Shown here: positions 48,930 to 62,018 of the stretch, piece after piece
How positions within the stretch are numbered: position 1 is the first letter of the stretch
How the letters are laid out: every line of letters begins with the position of its first letter
Source: Rhynchosporium graminicola
Taxonomy: Eukaryota; Ascomycota; Leotiomycetes; Helotiales; Ploettnerulaceae
Assembly (NCBI GenBank): GCA_900074885.1
Contig: FJUW01000005.1
Location: 216,242 to 280,241 of the forward strand
DNA: 64,000 nt
Direction of reading: 5' to 3'
Position numbers and translations under genes: made by a program
The notes under the pieces: model-generated
What the model saw: the letters and a program-made list of their open reading frames with translations, nothing else
The model's database searches: none
Told to the model about the DNA's origin: nothing

Positions 48930-50303
48930 GTTGTGTTGGGTGGTACGGTACTGCTGTGTATTCTTCTGGTGTTGACAGGATTGTATTCGTCGTAGAAGAA
49001 AAAGAAAGTTCGGTTGTGTGTTTCAAGATGGGGAGGGAATGTTGGATCAAATGGGAACAAAGAACGTTCTCTTTGTAGCACAATGTGGATTGTGGGGATG
49101 CCTTGTTTTTGGATCTCGAATGACGACGGCTTCTCTCGCTATCAACCCCGCCTTCCCTTACCTCGCCTAGTGTCCAGGTCACGTTGACGAACATAGCCTC
49201 GCTCTGGGTGCGCAGCCAGGCAGCCAATTCCTTGAAAACCCTTGGCTGAGCCACAGGACCCTGCGTAAGATCGCTTTTTGTGTGGGGCTGGACTGCCGCA
49301 GTGCCGTCAACACGGTGGAGATCGTGAGCTTTTATATCAAAGAAGCTGGATCCTGCGCCGTCATTGAGTGACTGCGGGTTCTATTATCTTGGCTGGACAT
49401 CCAATTCAGCGACAAACGGGATGCGAGGTTGCGAAGATGAGGGTTTTTGGGTGGCGTGGACTTCCGTGGGTACAGACAGTAGCATGACCTGAACTTGACT
49501 TTCGGGTTTGACTCGCTGGGCTGACATCACGACTGCCGAAAGTAAGAGGACGAAAGCCTGTTGTGGTGATGACCATCACGAGACTTGATTTGTAAAGGTT
49601 TGGAATTAATTATTCTTACTTATGAAATGCTTCTTACTTTGAGTATGCGTCTTTGACGAAGATGAATCAACTCGCGATTGAGCACCAGACGCAGCGGCAG
49701 GAATCAGGGGTTTATATCTAGGTAGGTTTCTAAATTTAGACTTGGAATTATAGACCCGTCTCAGCCAGCTGCTGATTGCCTTTTCCCATAACTAGGTACG
49801 TAAAGGTAGACTTTCTGTGAACAACTTTCCTATCTGTTCACATGTAAGAAATGAAAACGCACAACAGTATATCCTCATTAGTATCTTTCTTGGATCTTCC
49901 TACAAGAAAACATGTACTTTATGTTCTACATGAAATTCGATAAAAAGTTCACCTACTGATGATATATCCATATTATCCCCTCAATCTTCAGTACAACAAC
50001 CTGGTATTTTCGAATTTTGCCTGAAAGAGCTGACTCCTTTCTCCGCGACTCAAAGTGTCACAATCAACTCCAAGCTATTTTTAAACGACTTTCTCTCTCT
50101 CTCTTGCTAAGGATGAATGCAATCAATTTCGTTTCCCCACGTATTCGCCCAAAGCTGCGTTCTGTCTCAGTTGAAAGTGTGAGCACAGTCACGCCTTTTC
50201 GTTACTCTTACAATACGATCCCTGACTCATAGACACATCAAGGATCCAGCGCCTTCATAACTACGAGTTTAGAGCCTCTCAACTACGATGTAGCAACTCG
50301 GGA
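48930..50303. other. Promoter of the Rcr-like gene and anonymous spacer
   Basis: No gene is recognised. The left part should hold the leader and promoter of the minus-strand Rcr-like gene. Confidence 0.45.
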
Positions 50304-50705
50304 GCTGAACTCTGATCGGCACGTCCTCTCCCAAAATAGTCGCACACTTCCAAACTCCATCAGTGAGAAGAAAGGAGACTTCTCACGTGTTAACTTGACT
50401 TTGTTTCTATTTCCGATCAATATCTATCTAATCACTAAATCCTCCTCCTCCTCACGAAAATTCAAAATTCAAAATAAAACATTCTTGTTTTGAAGCCTTC
50501 AAATAGCACTTTCGCAGTTGAACTGTAATCGGCACGCTCTTTTCTTAAAATAGTTCGCATGCTTTAGCCAACCCTCTAATAAGATTGTGAGAAGGAGACT
50601 TCCAACGTTTTCACCTACATTGTTGCTATTTTGGATCTGTCCCCAATTACTACGTATACCTAACCTAGTAAAGCCTTATTCACATCCTCACAAGAAACCC
50701 CCAAT
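50304..50705. repeat. Two diverged tandem copies of a unit of about 210 bp
   Basis: Copy A (from about 50304) and copy B (from about 50516) share matching blocks in the same order: TGAACTcTGATCGGCACG / TGAACTGTAATCGGCACG, AAAATAGTcGCA / AAAATAGTTCGCA, GTGAGAAG followed by GGAGACTTC / GTGAGAAGGAGACTTC, TATTT, then TCCTCAC. The spacing is about 212 bp. Neither copy has a long coding frame. The kept blocks suggest a duplicated noncoding unit. Confidence 0.6.
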
Positions 50706-52306
50706 CACCTCCTTCCTCCCATCCCATCAAAAGATGAGACGAGAGCTCATCATCCAGCGCCAGACCACCGCGTGAAGCACCCCTCTAGATTCTCTCCAAG
50801 CCTTTCGACGTATTGGCAACAGTAAATGTTATCGTGGCGTGAGCTTGGCATCAACACAAATCATGTCATGTCAAGAGCTCCCCGAGCGCCCAAGAAGTTC
50901 CCAAAAACTCGGCATCCTAAGATATGAAACCTCCTCGTATATCCTTGGACTATAGCCAGCTATTCTGACCATCCCGTCCTCACCAAATTCCTTCCCATCT
51001 CCTCAATAACAAAGAATCATTGCCGTGCTGGGAAGGCAAGGTGTGTTTTGATTCGAGTTATAGAAGTCCCGGCGGCATGACCAAGCGAGAAATCAACAAA
51101 CTTAAGAGATAAAGTGATCAAACCACCAGCTCGGTGGGTGAGGGGCCATGTTTTGCCAAGCGGGGAGTTGTCTAGTCTAATCTTGGGACGGGGTGAAACG
51201 TGTGGAGAAGGAGGGGGAAAGATGGAGGGGGAGGGCAGAGAAGGGAGGATGTGGAGAGATGCGTCAACCCCGGTTGGGGGATTGGCGCTAGTGTGTCTTG
51301 GCATGGTACGACATGAATTGACGGGAGAAAGGGGAAAGGAGTGTACATGTCATGTCATGTCATGTCATATCATATTAAACTCCTGGAATCCCCCTCTCTT
51401 CATTTTTGTCGCCGTCTTCCTCCCTTTCACGCATTCACGACTTTCAATTCTCTGCATGACGACAAGGGTAGCGTGTATGCCTCAATTGTAGGGTTGCTTG
51501 ATCGCTATCACGGATGATCAGAACGCGACCGACCGACTTGCAGGTACACTGCACAGCAGCAAGCAGCATATGTGCCGTAACGACGCAGCTACAGTCCAGC
51601 CAGCGGGAACGATACTTCGAGGGATCTCAATGGATTCAACGCGTGGTACTCTCATGCAGGACGACAGACAAACAAGATGATTCTTCGCTGTGCGGCGAAC
51701 GCTACCGTGGCGGGGTCTTTGTATCCGATAGTGCTGGACCTGGACCTGGACCGACCTCGTCGCGAAACAATGAAACCGCGAATGGCAACACAATCGATTG
51801 CATGCAGATATGCGGATCTGTAGTCGGATAGAGAGGTTAAGGAGTCTCCGTCAGCTATTGGACATGCTTGCGCTATATCGCAAAAGCAACTTCCTCCTCA
51901 TAAACTTCCTGCCCCTATCACGTGATACGTTCTGTGCCGCATCTCGGATCTCGCTGTCAATGGTCGGTTTTGCGAAAATACGGCCGACAACAATCCATTG
52001 GTCAAGCTAAGTACATGTTTCGTCATCAGAAACTTGATTGTACTGTTGAGTCGGCGGCTTTAAGGCGTTATGAAATGCTTGTGGTTTTAATCCGCGGGGA
52101 AAACATCAGGACCGAGCCGCGATTTCATATGTATTTATAAGTCGAACAGCTTCATTCAAATCGACTTCGCCATCGACTCGAACACACCAAATCCTTCGGT
52201 GGACTCAATCCCACCATTCCCTTCAACTTCCTTTCCATCAATAACAACATCAACAACCACCAGATCTCATTTATAAGTCCTCCTCGCCTTCTATCAATCA
52301 TCCACA
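50706..52306. other. Spacer upstream of the EasG-like gene
   Basis: It includes a purine-rich tract (about 51185-51260) and a CATGT pentamer repeat (51346-51374). No gene is recognised. The right end holds the promoter and leader of the gene at 52307. Confidence 0.5.
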
Positions 52307-53429
52307 ATGGCAATTCTTCTCACCGGCGGCAAAGGCAAGACGTCATCTCGACTTGGTCGCATTCTCAAAGATGCCAAGATCCCCTTCATCATGACCTCTC
52401 GCAGAGGAGACTCTGGATTTTCGGACGATCTACCTGTCGCCAAGTTGTATGTATCACGTGATACCCGGTCGGTGCATTGAAGCCCTCACTGATTGTTCGC
52501 AGCGACTTGACTGATGAGTCCACATACAAGGGTCCTTTTCAGCACTCCTCTCTCAAGGGAGAAAAGATATCGGCCATCTATCTCGTCCTACCAGAGACAG
52601 CGGATCCGGTCACGCCATCCATTGCTTTCATCAATTATGCTGTGGGGAAGCATGGCGTCAAAAGATTCGTTGTGCTCTCAGGTACCACAGCTGCGAAAGG
52701 CGGACCTATGGTTGGTAAGATCTGGGAGCATCTAGCTAGGATGGACGTTGAATATTCCGTTTTGAAAGCTTCCTGGATCATGGGTAAGTCATCTATTTAT
52801 AACAGAGTTCTTTCATCTGACAAACCTGCAGAAAACTTTAGTGAATGGCAGTATCCCGGCACCATCAAGAACCAGGACAAGATCTACACGGCTTGCAAAG
52901 ATGGAAGGATCCCCTTCATCAGTGCTGAGGATATCGCTGCCGTGGCATTTCATGCCTTGACCGATGCGGAAGTACCCGGTGAAGCAGTTCGTGTTTTAGG
53001 TCCAGAACTCCTAACCTACGACGAGGTATGCTTGTCCAACGACAAAGTCAATTGATCGATGTTGAATCTATTTTTAGGCTGCTGCAAAATTCAGTCAAGC
53101 TCTGGGACGAGAAATCGTGCATGTTAGACTGAATGAGGAACAGAATATCCAGCAATACAAGTCGCTCGGCCTCGACGAAGCAACGGCACGCTTCATGGTC
53201 AGTATTATCTGCCCTCAGAGTTCCAGGATCCGGCAGTCGTGATTGTTTTCCTATGTCGTTATCGATCATTGATAACCATACGTACTAAACAATTTAACAG
53301 ACTTGGCTTGAGGTAAACACATCCGGCGGAAGCGAAGCGATGACAAATGATATTGTGGAAAGAATCACGGGCCGACCACCAAAGACTCTTGATGTTTACA
53401 TCCAAGAGACCAAGGCCGCTTGGCAGTAA
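52307..53429 (+). CDS. NAD(P)-binding oxidoreductase, NmrA-like, EasG/FgaFS type
   Basis: Five exons: 52307-52446, 52503-52783, 52832-53025, 53078-53197 and 53301-53429; introns 48-103 bp; 287 residues. The N-terminus MAILLTGGKGKTSSRLGRIL is the cofactor-binding start typical of the ergot-alkaloid EasG / festuclavine-dehydrogenase family, a branch of NmrA-like atypical short-chain dehydrogenases. Further marks: AIYLVLPETADPVTPSIAFI, HGVKRFVVLSG, EYSVLKASWIMENFSEW, GRIPFISAEDIAAVAFHALT and a C-terminal TGRPPKTLDVYI. None of the other ergot-pathway genes (for example a dimethylallyltryptophan synthase) is in the window, so an ergot role is not supported; such single genes are common in fungi and their substrates are unknown. 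Confidence 0.86.
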
Positions 53430-55445
53430 TTCGCACCAATGCGATTCCAAGCGTCGGCGATATCTCATCGAGATTTTAATTTGCTTTGCATTCTTGAATT
53501 TGACGTCGAGACAGAATGAGAAGTATTTTTGACTATCATCTATGAGGTGATCAAAAGCAAGTCTCCTTTCACATGGTATGATTCTTTTTGCTTCTGCTCG
53601 ATAGCTCGGCGCAATTTCGCAGCACGATCGTTCTTCCTTGTATCTTTTCCTTCCTTGGCTAGATGACGGAAGTTGGCTCGAGGTTGGAAGTGTTATCTCT
53701 ATCTACATTTCTATCCCTGCAGTCGGGTCGATCACTTTACATCCCCTTTCGGTTTGGGTCCGCATCGTCCCGAACCGACCGTCACGGCATTTTTACTGGG
53801 GATTTGTTGCTGCCCAAAGACATCTCAATGGCCTATCAGGAAAACACGTGGTCTCGCAAGTGCAATAGATGAGAACAAGGCTACTACATCTCAGGACCAC
53901 AAGATGCGACGACGTCGGAACCAATTCTTACTAGCGATTGCATTATCCAGATTTGGCACTCGCGGAGCTTCATTGCGAAGTGCTCAAACTGGTCTTGGGG
54001 GCCGCTGCCAATGTCGACATCTCTCGGCGAGCTGGGCGGTGAAACGAAGTTGTCGCGCCTGCTTGCTATATTTGTTGCTTGGCTTCAGCATGGGGATCTG
54101 ACATGTTTACAACTATTATTGGAGGGAAATCTGGCGGCTAGTGCCATTCTGCTACGGCTGGGCAAGACGAGCTGGGCACGACGAGGGACAAGACCTCTTC
54201 GTCGTGCTTCTGTATACTGGGAAATCTCTTACCTGCATTTGCTAGAAGATGATCGTAGGGGTTTATGACGATCTCCCATCTCGTTGAGGATCCAAGTGGA
54301 GCGTGCTTTTGCCCAACAGCACTTTCGTATCAATTCAGTGTTCGCTGCCGCCGGTAGTGTGATGGTTAGTTAATCTTGATGGTTCCGCTCCAGTTTCCGT
54401 AATAGGTAAGATTTGAGCGCAGATCTCTATGCCATCAAGAGATCCACGATTTTACTTCCATACCCGTTACTTCGTATATTTGTCTAGTTTCCCTTGGCGA
54501 GAGAATAAGATATGGCGCACAGAAAGGCAAGAAAAGAGGATAGATGACTGAGTCGGGAGAAGTTCGGACTGGTGTCGTTTTGAAGTGGCCAAGCCAAGCG
54601 AGCGAGTGAGCGGGACCCACACAGACGATACACCTGGGCACGCTATGCGCATGTACCGGTCGATCAACCCCCCACGCACCTGTGCCCAGAGCCTTGGTAT
54701 TTCAGGGAGGGGCCTGGAGGTTCTAGAGGGGCATCCAGGCTGCGATTCACTGACTCCACCAGCATCCGTCGCCATCGAGGTTTCCTACAGGCTGTTGCAG
54801 CCTGTGAGCATACACTGAGCAATGCACTGTGCATGGATGATGGCCGCTGTAGGCTGTCCAGCCCCCGAAGCGAGTTGAGGCAAGACACTGCGCACGCCCC
54901 CTGCCAAGTCTGCCCAGTGGATCTTGTTCCTATTTCGAGCACCTCTATCTAGCACGCACCCCTTCGAGGGTAGCAGGCCCAAATCTCTAACGGCTGCAAA
55001 CCTCGAACATGAGAAAAACACTCTTTGCGCATCTTGGCAGCATCAAGCCTACCAGCTGCCCAATTGGAGACTTTCCACATCTCTCGCGAACGACGACTCC
55101 ATGTCCCTTGTCTCTTGGCCTTCCATTCGCAGGGCTGGTTCGTGCGGCTCTTCTTACCTTTCGGTGTTTACATCCTAACTTGGCTGACTAGTGTTGCTGT
55201 CCATCGAGTGTTCTTCAAACAATGGACCCGCCCGGTGCTCAGAAGCATGAGTAATCCTCTGATGTTGTTTTGGGTCTGATTCAACAGGCTACAGCGCGAT
55301 CATGAGGAGGTGGATTGCGAACAGACCAGCCAGCTGCCATTCATATCTAGCGGTCCCCACGTTCTGCTCCCAATGATTCTTCCATCCGGCACTGGTTCCA
55401 TTCTTATAACTAATTTTGCCGTGTTTTTCTTCCGTCCATTTCATT
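53430..55445. other. Two-kb spacer, no gene recognised
   Basis: The part at about 54570-55000 is more GC-rich than its surroundings. A region at about 53940-54150 has weak ankyrin-like phrases in changing frames, not strong enough to call. The right end holds the promoter of the transporter gene. Confidence 0.45.
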
Positions 55446-56991
55446 ATGTCTTATCAGGCTGGTCCTACGTCAGTCGACGATCTCGTCAATTACAAGAAGG
55501 CCATCCTACGCGACGACAGGAGAGACACTCGCATTCGCGGAAGTATCGAAGCCACACTCGAGTTCTTCAAATCAAAACAATCCGACGCTCCCCCTTTACC
55601 TGCCGGCAGGCCTGCATATCCGACCGACTCTTCTGGTCTTAATAACACTATGTCGTATCCTCAGATATCGAGGCCGACGATGGCTCCCCAATACAACGAT
55701 TACAACGATATGGAGAAACGTCCGAGTAACTTCAACGATTTCAAGAGCGAGAAGATGGATATCGAGGCCAAGCCAGCTGTGCATCACGATGACCACCATG
55801 GTATCTCTGCCGGACCTCATACTTTGAAGGTATGTCGAGAATGGAAGCTGTCATAGCATGAAATATATACTAACCAGCGAAAAGGAACGTCTAAAGCATT
55901 TCACATTCTCCTGGTACGCGTTCACGATGGCGACAGGAGGAACAGCCTTGACTCTTTCCGTGGTCCCAAATCGCTTCTCCGGTCTTACTGGTCTCGGCAC
56001 ATTCATGTTTCTCTTGAACATCTTCTTCTTTATCTGTGTTACATCAGCCATGATCACTCGTTTCATCATCTACCCCGAAATCTTCATCAGCTGCTTCACC
56101 AATTTCCACGAGGGTGTCTTTAGCGCCACATTCTGGCTTACCTGCGCCACTATGATCACCAACACCGTCGCATATGGTGTTCCCAAAAGCGGACCTTGGC
56201 TGATCGAAGCACTTCGAATTGCATTCTGGATCTACACCGTGTGTGCCACGCTTCACGCAATCATCTACTATCAGATCATCTTCGTCAACCAACAACTCAA
56301 GATCACCAACGTGCTTCCAGGATGGGTCCTTCCCATGTTCCCAGCCATGTTGGTCGGTACGCTCGCCGGAGCAATCGCTAAGACGCAGCCTCCCCAGCAC
56401 GCCTACCCTATGCTTATAGCCGGTCTTTCCTACCAAGGCTTCGGATTCTTCATGGCGTTGTTCATGTACCCCCTCTACTTCGGACGTCTTCTCACCTCCG
56501 GTATCCCAGCCTACCTCTCTCGACCCGCAATGTTCATCGCAGTCGGTCCACCCGCTTTCACAGCTTTGGCACTCATCAACATGGCCCAAGACGTTCAAGT
56601 GACCAAGATCTTCGACGGTTACACCAAACTTCAAGGCGTCGCGAACCAAGCCCTCATCCCGGACCTCTTCTCCATTATGGCTCTCGTCATGGCAATCTTC
56701 CTTTGGGTTCTCGCCTTCTGGTTTTTCGTCATGGCTTTCATCGCTATGATTGACGGATTACCCCATAACGATTTCCATCTCAATTGGTACGCGAAGGTTT
56801 TCCCTAACGTGGGATTTACCATTGCGACGATCAAGATTGGAGAGAGGATTGATAGTCCGGCTGTTCAGCTTGTGGGTACCGCAATGGCGGCGGTATTGTT
56901 CTTTAGTTGGTGCTTGGTCTTCTTTTGCCATATCAAAGCCTTTCTCGGCCATATGATCTGTTGGCCTGGACGGGATGAGGATGCTCATTAA
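55446..56991 (+). CDS. TDT/SLAC1-family transporter (malic acid transport protein-like)
   Basis: A membrane carrier of the tellurite-resistance/dicarboxylate family; fission yeast Mae1 takes up malate. Two exons: 55446-55829 and 55885-56991 (55-bp intron), 496 residues. The N-terminal 128 residues are hydrophilic, His/Asp-rich near the end (VHHDDHHG). The membrane domain begins right after the intron with ERLKHFTFSWYAFTMATGGT, the family's first-helix signature, and shows about ten spans, for example FMFLLNIFFFICVTSAMI, LPGWVLPMFPAMLVGTLAGA and MALVMAIFLWVLAFWFFVMA. The pattern PAFTALALINMA in the middle also fits. The start at 55446 was preferred to an in-frame ATG at 55416 because it gives the cleaner N-terminus MSYQAGPTSV. 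The substrate is inferred from the family only. Confidence 0.9.
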
Positions 56992-58940
56992 GCTCGTCGG
57001 ACACGGATGATATGTCTCAGAGGATGTCCATCGGACGTTGAATATATTGATTGAGGAAGTGGTGAGATGGATTTATCCCGATATACCGGAAAGGTAATGG
57101 GAGGGAAAGTCATCACGGGGTTGGCCTGTCATTACCGATAGTGATGGAAGTAAAAGAGGTCAGTGGAGGAGATTTTTCAAGAACAAACAAACACACACGC
57201 AGGTACGGAGTGCGTTAGCACCATATTTGCTTGTATTTCTTTTCAGACAAATATAATCTAGAAGTGGTGGGCTTGGGAACGAGCAGGAGATGTGGAGGCG
57301 AAGAGGAAGAAAGAGTATAGTTAGCCACATAACACAGTACTACAATCCAGGTAGCTTACCATACAGAATTTATAGATTGGATGGTTACTTAGACATGATA
57401 CCCACTTGATGGATTTGGGATTTTCGGTTCGGTTCTAGTATTAAATAGCAAGCGAGCGTTTCTTTTTGATGGAAAAATGTATATAATTTTACTGGAAATA
57501 AAAGTCTTATCACAGATTGGAATGAATGCTTGGTCTAAATAAATACTTTCATTTGATAGGATGGAAGTTGTTTAAGCTTAATTCGTGAGACGCTTGGATG
57601 TCTTGGTATTTCTTTCTTCTCTCGTTTCTTGTTCTTTTGCTTTCGGGATGAGGTAGGCAGGTAGGCAGGTATTCAGTCGTTGCTCATGAACAATCCTCAG
57701 TCCCAACTGAGCATCTGACCCCATCGAATATCCGGACACCCAGCGCGTCTCACGATGATTTTTTTACTTATCGATTTCCAAGTATAAAAACCATCATCTG
57801 TCTAGCATGCTCTTTAGTTTTGGTATACAGCTCGAGTTGTGAAGCTATCCCCAGGAGCAGAAGCAGAAGCAAAAGCAACGAATAGAGTCAAGTGCTCTTA
57901 GCTGGAGACTTGATACGCGCGACGTGAGAAGTGGTGATACGTACCAAGCCCGCTTCGCTTCGCTTTCCGCATCAACAGTAGCTTGGAACGCGCGGACGCA
58001 AGCGAGCGAGGGCTCGGTTTCGGTTTCGGGTCGCTATGGGTGAGTGCGTGGGTGGATGGGTGCTATTTCGAGAAGTGTCTCTTGGATCGGGCTTTGAGAG
58101 GGAAGGAAGGAGACGGAAATAGATTCCATATGATGTGTTTTGATGATGATGATGTGGTATTTCGCGATCTTGTGGGTGAGGTGAGAGGCGCGGAGATCGG
58201 AGACTGGTGGTTTTTGATTTGGTTTGAGTTGACTTGGTTTGGGTTGGGGATATGGGGATTTTGAGTGGTGGTGGTGGTGGTGATGGGATGAGATGAGATG
58301 ATTGGGAGTGTTGAGTGTTGTGTTTTGGGGGGATTTTTCTTCGCTGTTAGGTCTACTTCTTGAAGATTCTACACTTTACACAAGACTCAAGTCGTAAGCT
58401 CCAAGCTGTCACTATACTCCCATCTTGCCTCCTCATCTCTAAACCCTATTCACAAGATCTAAGACCCAGCTCCAGCTCCAGCGGAAAGAGACCCAGTTTT
58501 CTATGGCCATGCATGGCGCTTGGCGTATGTATCTGCCACAGCTCAGGTCGCACAAGACTACTTAAGTCGCTGATCATCCTCAACTTGAGGGTTGGCAGAG
58601 TCATGTGATTATGCGCACTGGGTAAGGTAGGTAATAAGCGCATGGCTGGGGAAGAAGGTTAATGATTAAGTATCTGATCTTTTTGAAAAAGTTACGTTAT
58701 TTTCAGGATTTCATCTCTCTGTTCTCGTTTCGTGGTATATTTCTTCTTGATACGTTCTGAATCACTCGTTCATTGAGAGTTCTGTGTTTAGAATCCGTAC
58801 GAAGTGTACCACGCACAAAAGTCTTTGTTTTTCTTTTGGGATTTGGACCTTTTCATATCACAGTATCCTTCGTTCGGAGAATCCCATCATAGAAACAGCA
58901 GGTCTCGAATTGCCTCCCCATAGCTCGAATACCCTTGAAA
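56992..58940. other. Spacer between the transporter and methyltransferase genes
   Basis: No convincing gene. It holds a GTG repeat (about 58265-58281) and a low-complexity Gly/Phe/Trp/Asp-biased open frame (57983-58264) that I do not believe is coding. Confidence 0.5.
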
Positions 58941-60333
58941 ATGCTACGGCTCAACCCCGTCCAGATCCTCCTCTCATGCAGTGCAGCGTTCTTCATCCTC
59001 GTCCTCTTCACGCACTTCGGCACAGATAATGGAATCACCGGCGTATCTTCCGGAATCACAGGCGTGATGACACGGGGAAGCGTAAAGAGTCTCATGGCGA
59101 GGAGCGAAAAGATATGGATGAAGACCGTGAAGCAGAGACATGAGGTCTTTGGGAAATATGGAGAATTGGGCTTGTAAGTACTCCCCTCCACAATTCCCAG
59201 CAAAAAAAGCCAGGAATGAAACACCGAGAACGCCAAACTTGAATTGGGGAACGGCGGCTGGAGTGTATTCTCCGGAGAGTAGGTTATTTGATTAGAGGTT
59301 GACATTTATATGACACAGTTTCCCAGCAATAGACGGACCGACGTATTTCGCTTTCCCGTACTCGGTCTGGGATCTCGTTCCTGCGTCTTGGAATTGTCCG
59401 CATGAGGTCGAGAGGATAGGTAGGATGGGTGATGGAGGCAAATGGGTTTGTGGGATGAGTCGGTATGAGAAAGATTCCCGACCCTGCATACTCTATTCTT
59501 TTGGGGTGCAGAATGAGTCGAGTTTTGGTAATTTTCCTCCTTCTCGATTCTTCTCCTCCGAATTTGCAATATTGGGAGTTTGGAACGTTCTATTCTTGGG
59601 TTCTCCTCGCTGATGATAAGTGGTTGTGTAGAGCAAGAAATGCTACAGCGTACGAATTGCGAGATCTGGGGCTATGATTTCTCAGTTGAAGCTTTCGGCC
59701 CAGCTATCACGGATGAATATTCGAGTCGGACGCACTTTTTGAAAGCCGGCATTGGGGGGTCTACAGATGAGGAGAAGACACCACCGTTCTACTCGATACA
59801 AGATCTCATGAAGAAAAACGGTCACACATATATGTACGTTATCCCTCCACCCCACAACCTTCTCCTCATCCTTTTCCCACTTCATTCGAACATTGCAAAC
59901 TCAAAAACTGACATCGCGTTTCTTTCCTCTTAGCGATATCCTCAAAATCGACGTTGAGTACGCAGAATTCGAAGCCATGACCTCTCTCCTCTCGCACACC
60001 GCCTCTCTCATGCAAGAATTCCCCATCGGCCAAATGCTGATGGAGATACATTTATTCGACGGCTACCAGAAAATGGAAGGGCCGCAGACCCTAGGCCAGT
60101 TCCTAAATTGGTGGGAGGAGCTGGAGGAGAGGGGTGTCAGGCCTGCGTGGACGGAACCGAATCTTTTGGCGGTTACGCTGGGACTGGAGGATCAGATGCC
60201 GAGATTGGCGGAGGTGAGTTTTTATTATTTTTTCTGGGGAGTTGGTTGGGGGGTAAAGGGTTTTTTGAAGTGGCTAACTTTGGGATAGTACACATTTGTC
60301 AATGTGCAGGATCGGAAGAGTTTGTTATGGTGA
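58941..60333 (+). CDS. Membrane-anchored methyltransferase-like protein (Mettl24/FkbM-like)
   Basis: Five exons: 58941-59173, 59319-59527, 59632-59833, 59934-60213 and 60289-60333; introns 145, 104, 100 and 75 bp; 322 residues. A signal anchor sits at the N-terminus (VQILLSCSAAFFILVLFTHF), so the rest is probably in the secretory lumen. The body shows WNCPHEVERIGRMGDGGKWV, LYSFGVQNESSFEQEM, CEIWGYDFSVEAFGP, HTYIDILKIDVEYAEFEAM (the acidic motif of FkbM/Methyltransf_24-like folds) and FPIGQMLMEIHLFD. These are the conserved blocks of fungal and animal METTL24-like proteins, usually of unknown substrate. The C-terminus ends YTFVNVQDRKSLLW. The introns are longer than elsewhere in the window, but all are GT-AG and in frame. 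Confidence 0.8.
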
Positions 60334-62018
60334 GAGATATGAAAGGCGGCGAACACGGGTGACAATCGACAGATAGATTCGCCTCTCATCTACTGCTCCG
60401 ACGAAACAGTATTATTAGTAGTTGCTGGATCGCTGCAGGATGATGGATGCATTACCGTCGGGGCATCGAAGCGTGGCTTGGTATCGAATTAGTCTCGGAA
60501 TCAAAAAAACCGCCCCAAATGACACAAGCGAGCTTACACAAGTCTCTCTGCACAATTTTTTCACATGAATAGTTCTGATTCATATGCCGAGTGTATATTG
60601 ACGAGATGCTTTTGGCTGAAGTCAGCTAGTTTCTTTTATTCACCACGGCGTCTGCTTTGCCGCGAAGCGAATTTCTTTATGATCTCATCCTCCGGGATAC
60701 TACTGAACTGCTCAGACAATCACGAAACCACGTACATGTATGATTCAGTGTGTATTGATTATATGCAGTATCGTTATCTATGCCTGTCAAGCCCAACATG
60801 CCGCGTACTAGCTTGTTTTCGTTCGCGACAGACGAAGGCTTTTCCATCGAGATTCCCACCTTTAATGTTTGATATGTATCGACATCACATCCAGAGATTA
60901 GCGGATATTAGATTTCATTTTTGGTCCTGTTTCGGTGGATTGTTCTGATATGGAGTACACAGCATGTAGCATTTAAGAGGTCGAACTTCTACACTTAGCA
61001 GATAGGCTATCCAGCTACTCAACCACCACAACTACATATGAATCACTTTAGTTACACCAGCAACCCATCTACGAAGCCACTTCGTCTTTCTGGCTGCTTT
61101 TCAGGCTTGAACTTACAGAAGACGTCCTCCTCCTGTCAATATGAAGCACCTTCCTGGAATATCAATCATAGAAAGAGCCTGCAGATCCGGAAATGGATTG
61201 AAAAAATTGGACACACATCGAGCTCCAAGGGATATGAAAACGATTCGTGGAGCTGGGGGTAGAGAATGGCCGCAATGCTTTATCCAACCGGAATCAGCAT
61301 GGCGCCATCTTCGACGTCGATCGCTTTGGGACGGGGAAGAGATATTCCTCCGATATGGTCCAGCCTCTCATGTCTTGCTTAATCGTTGAATTTGCGGCTA
61401 CTTGCTGCTAGGATATTTTTGTAAGCAGTCATTGATCTGTGTAGATGAACCAGGTTAGTGTTTTTGTAGAGACTGCTAGCTCAAGCAGGCTATCGGGTTA
61501 GCATGTCTTTATCGGAGCTGAAAGGAATTTAGAGACTCTCGGGTTAAAAAGGGTGAGATTTTTTATTTGACCTGAATAGGAATGAGTTCATAATGTACTA
61601 TCAGTCGATATGCTAATGAATCAGTATTGATTGTTGGGTAAAGCTCCTTGAGGGCGACACTACCTAGTTGATGGGGAAGTGCCCGATCCCTTTGTGACCG
61701 GACCGTTTTACTGCCCAATTTTTGGATCTTCACACTGAAGATGTTAATTTAGATGGACTCTCATTAGTGTCTTAGATGTCATAGACTAAGTAAGGTGGTT
61801 AGTAAGAGTATTGCAAATGATATGCGCAGTAATAAGATGTGATCGTTAATATCAACTTGTGTTGAGCCTTTGTGACACTAGGGATGGATGCTGGATGCAC
61901 GTAAAAAGATGACTAACATTCTGGTATGATTGCTAGTATGATTGTTTTTTCTCTAGGTGTCAAACCGTCATAACTCGTTCGACGATTTAAACCTCTTTCA
62001 TTAAATTGGTCATCGAAC
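60334..62018. other. Gene-poor, AT-leaning stretch
   Basis: No gene is recognised. It leads into the transposon fragment on the right. Confidence 0.45.

Noticed and set aside
53940..54270. Weak ankyrin-like phrases (for example VLKLVLGAAANVD and CLQLLLEG)
   Set aside because: They are in different frames, lack the conserved TALHxA turns and are too short to separate from chance.
57983..58264. Plus-strand open frame of 93 residues
   Set aside because: Strongly biased to Gly, Phe, Trp and Asp from simple-sequence DNA; no family similarity.
61038..61389. Two overlapping plus-strand frames (about 74-82 residues)
   Set aside because: No recognisable motif; they end without a family-like C-terminus and overlap each other in different frames.
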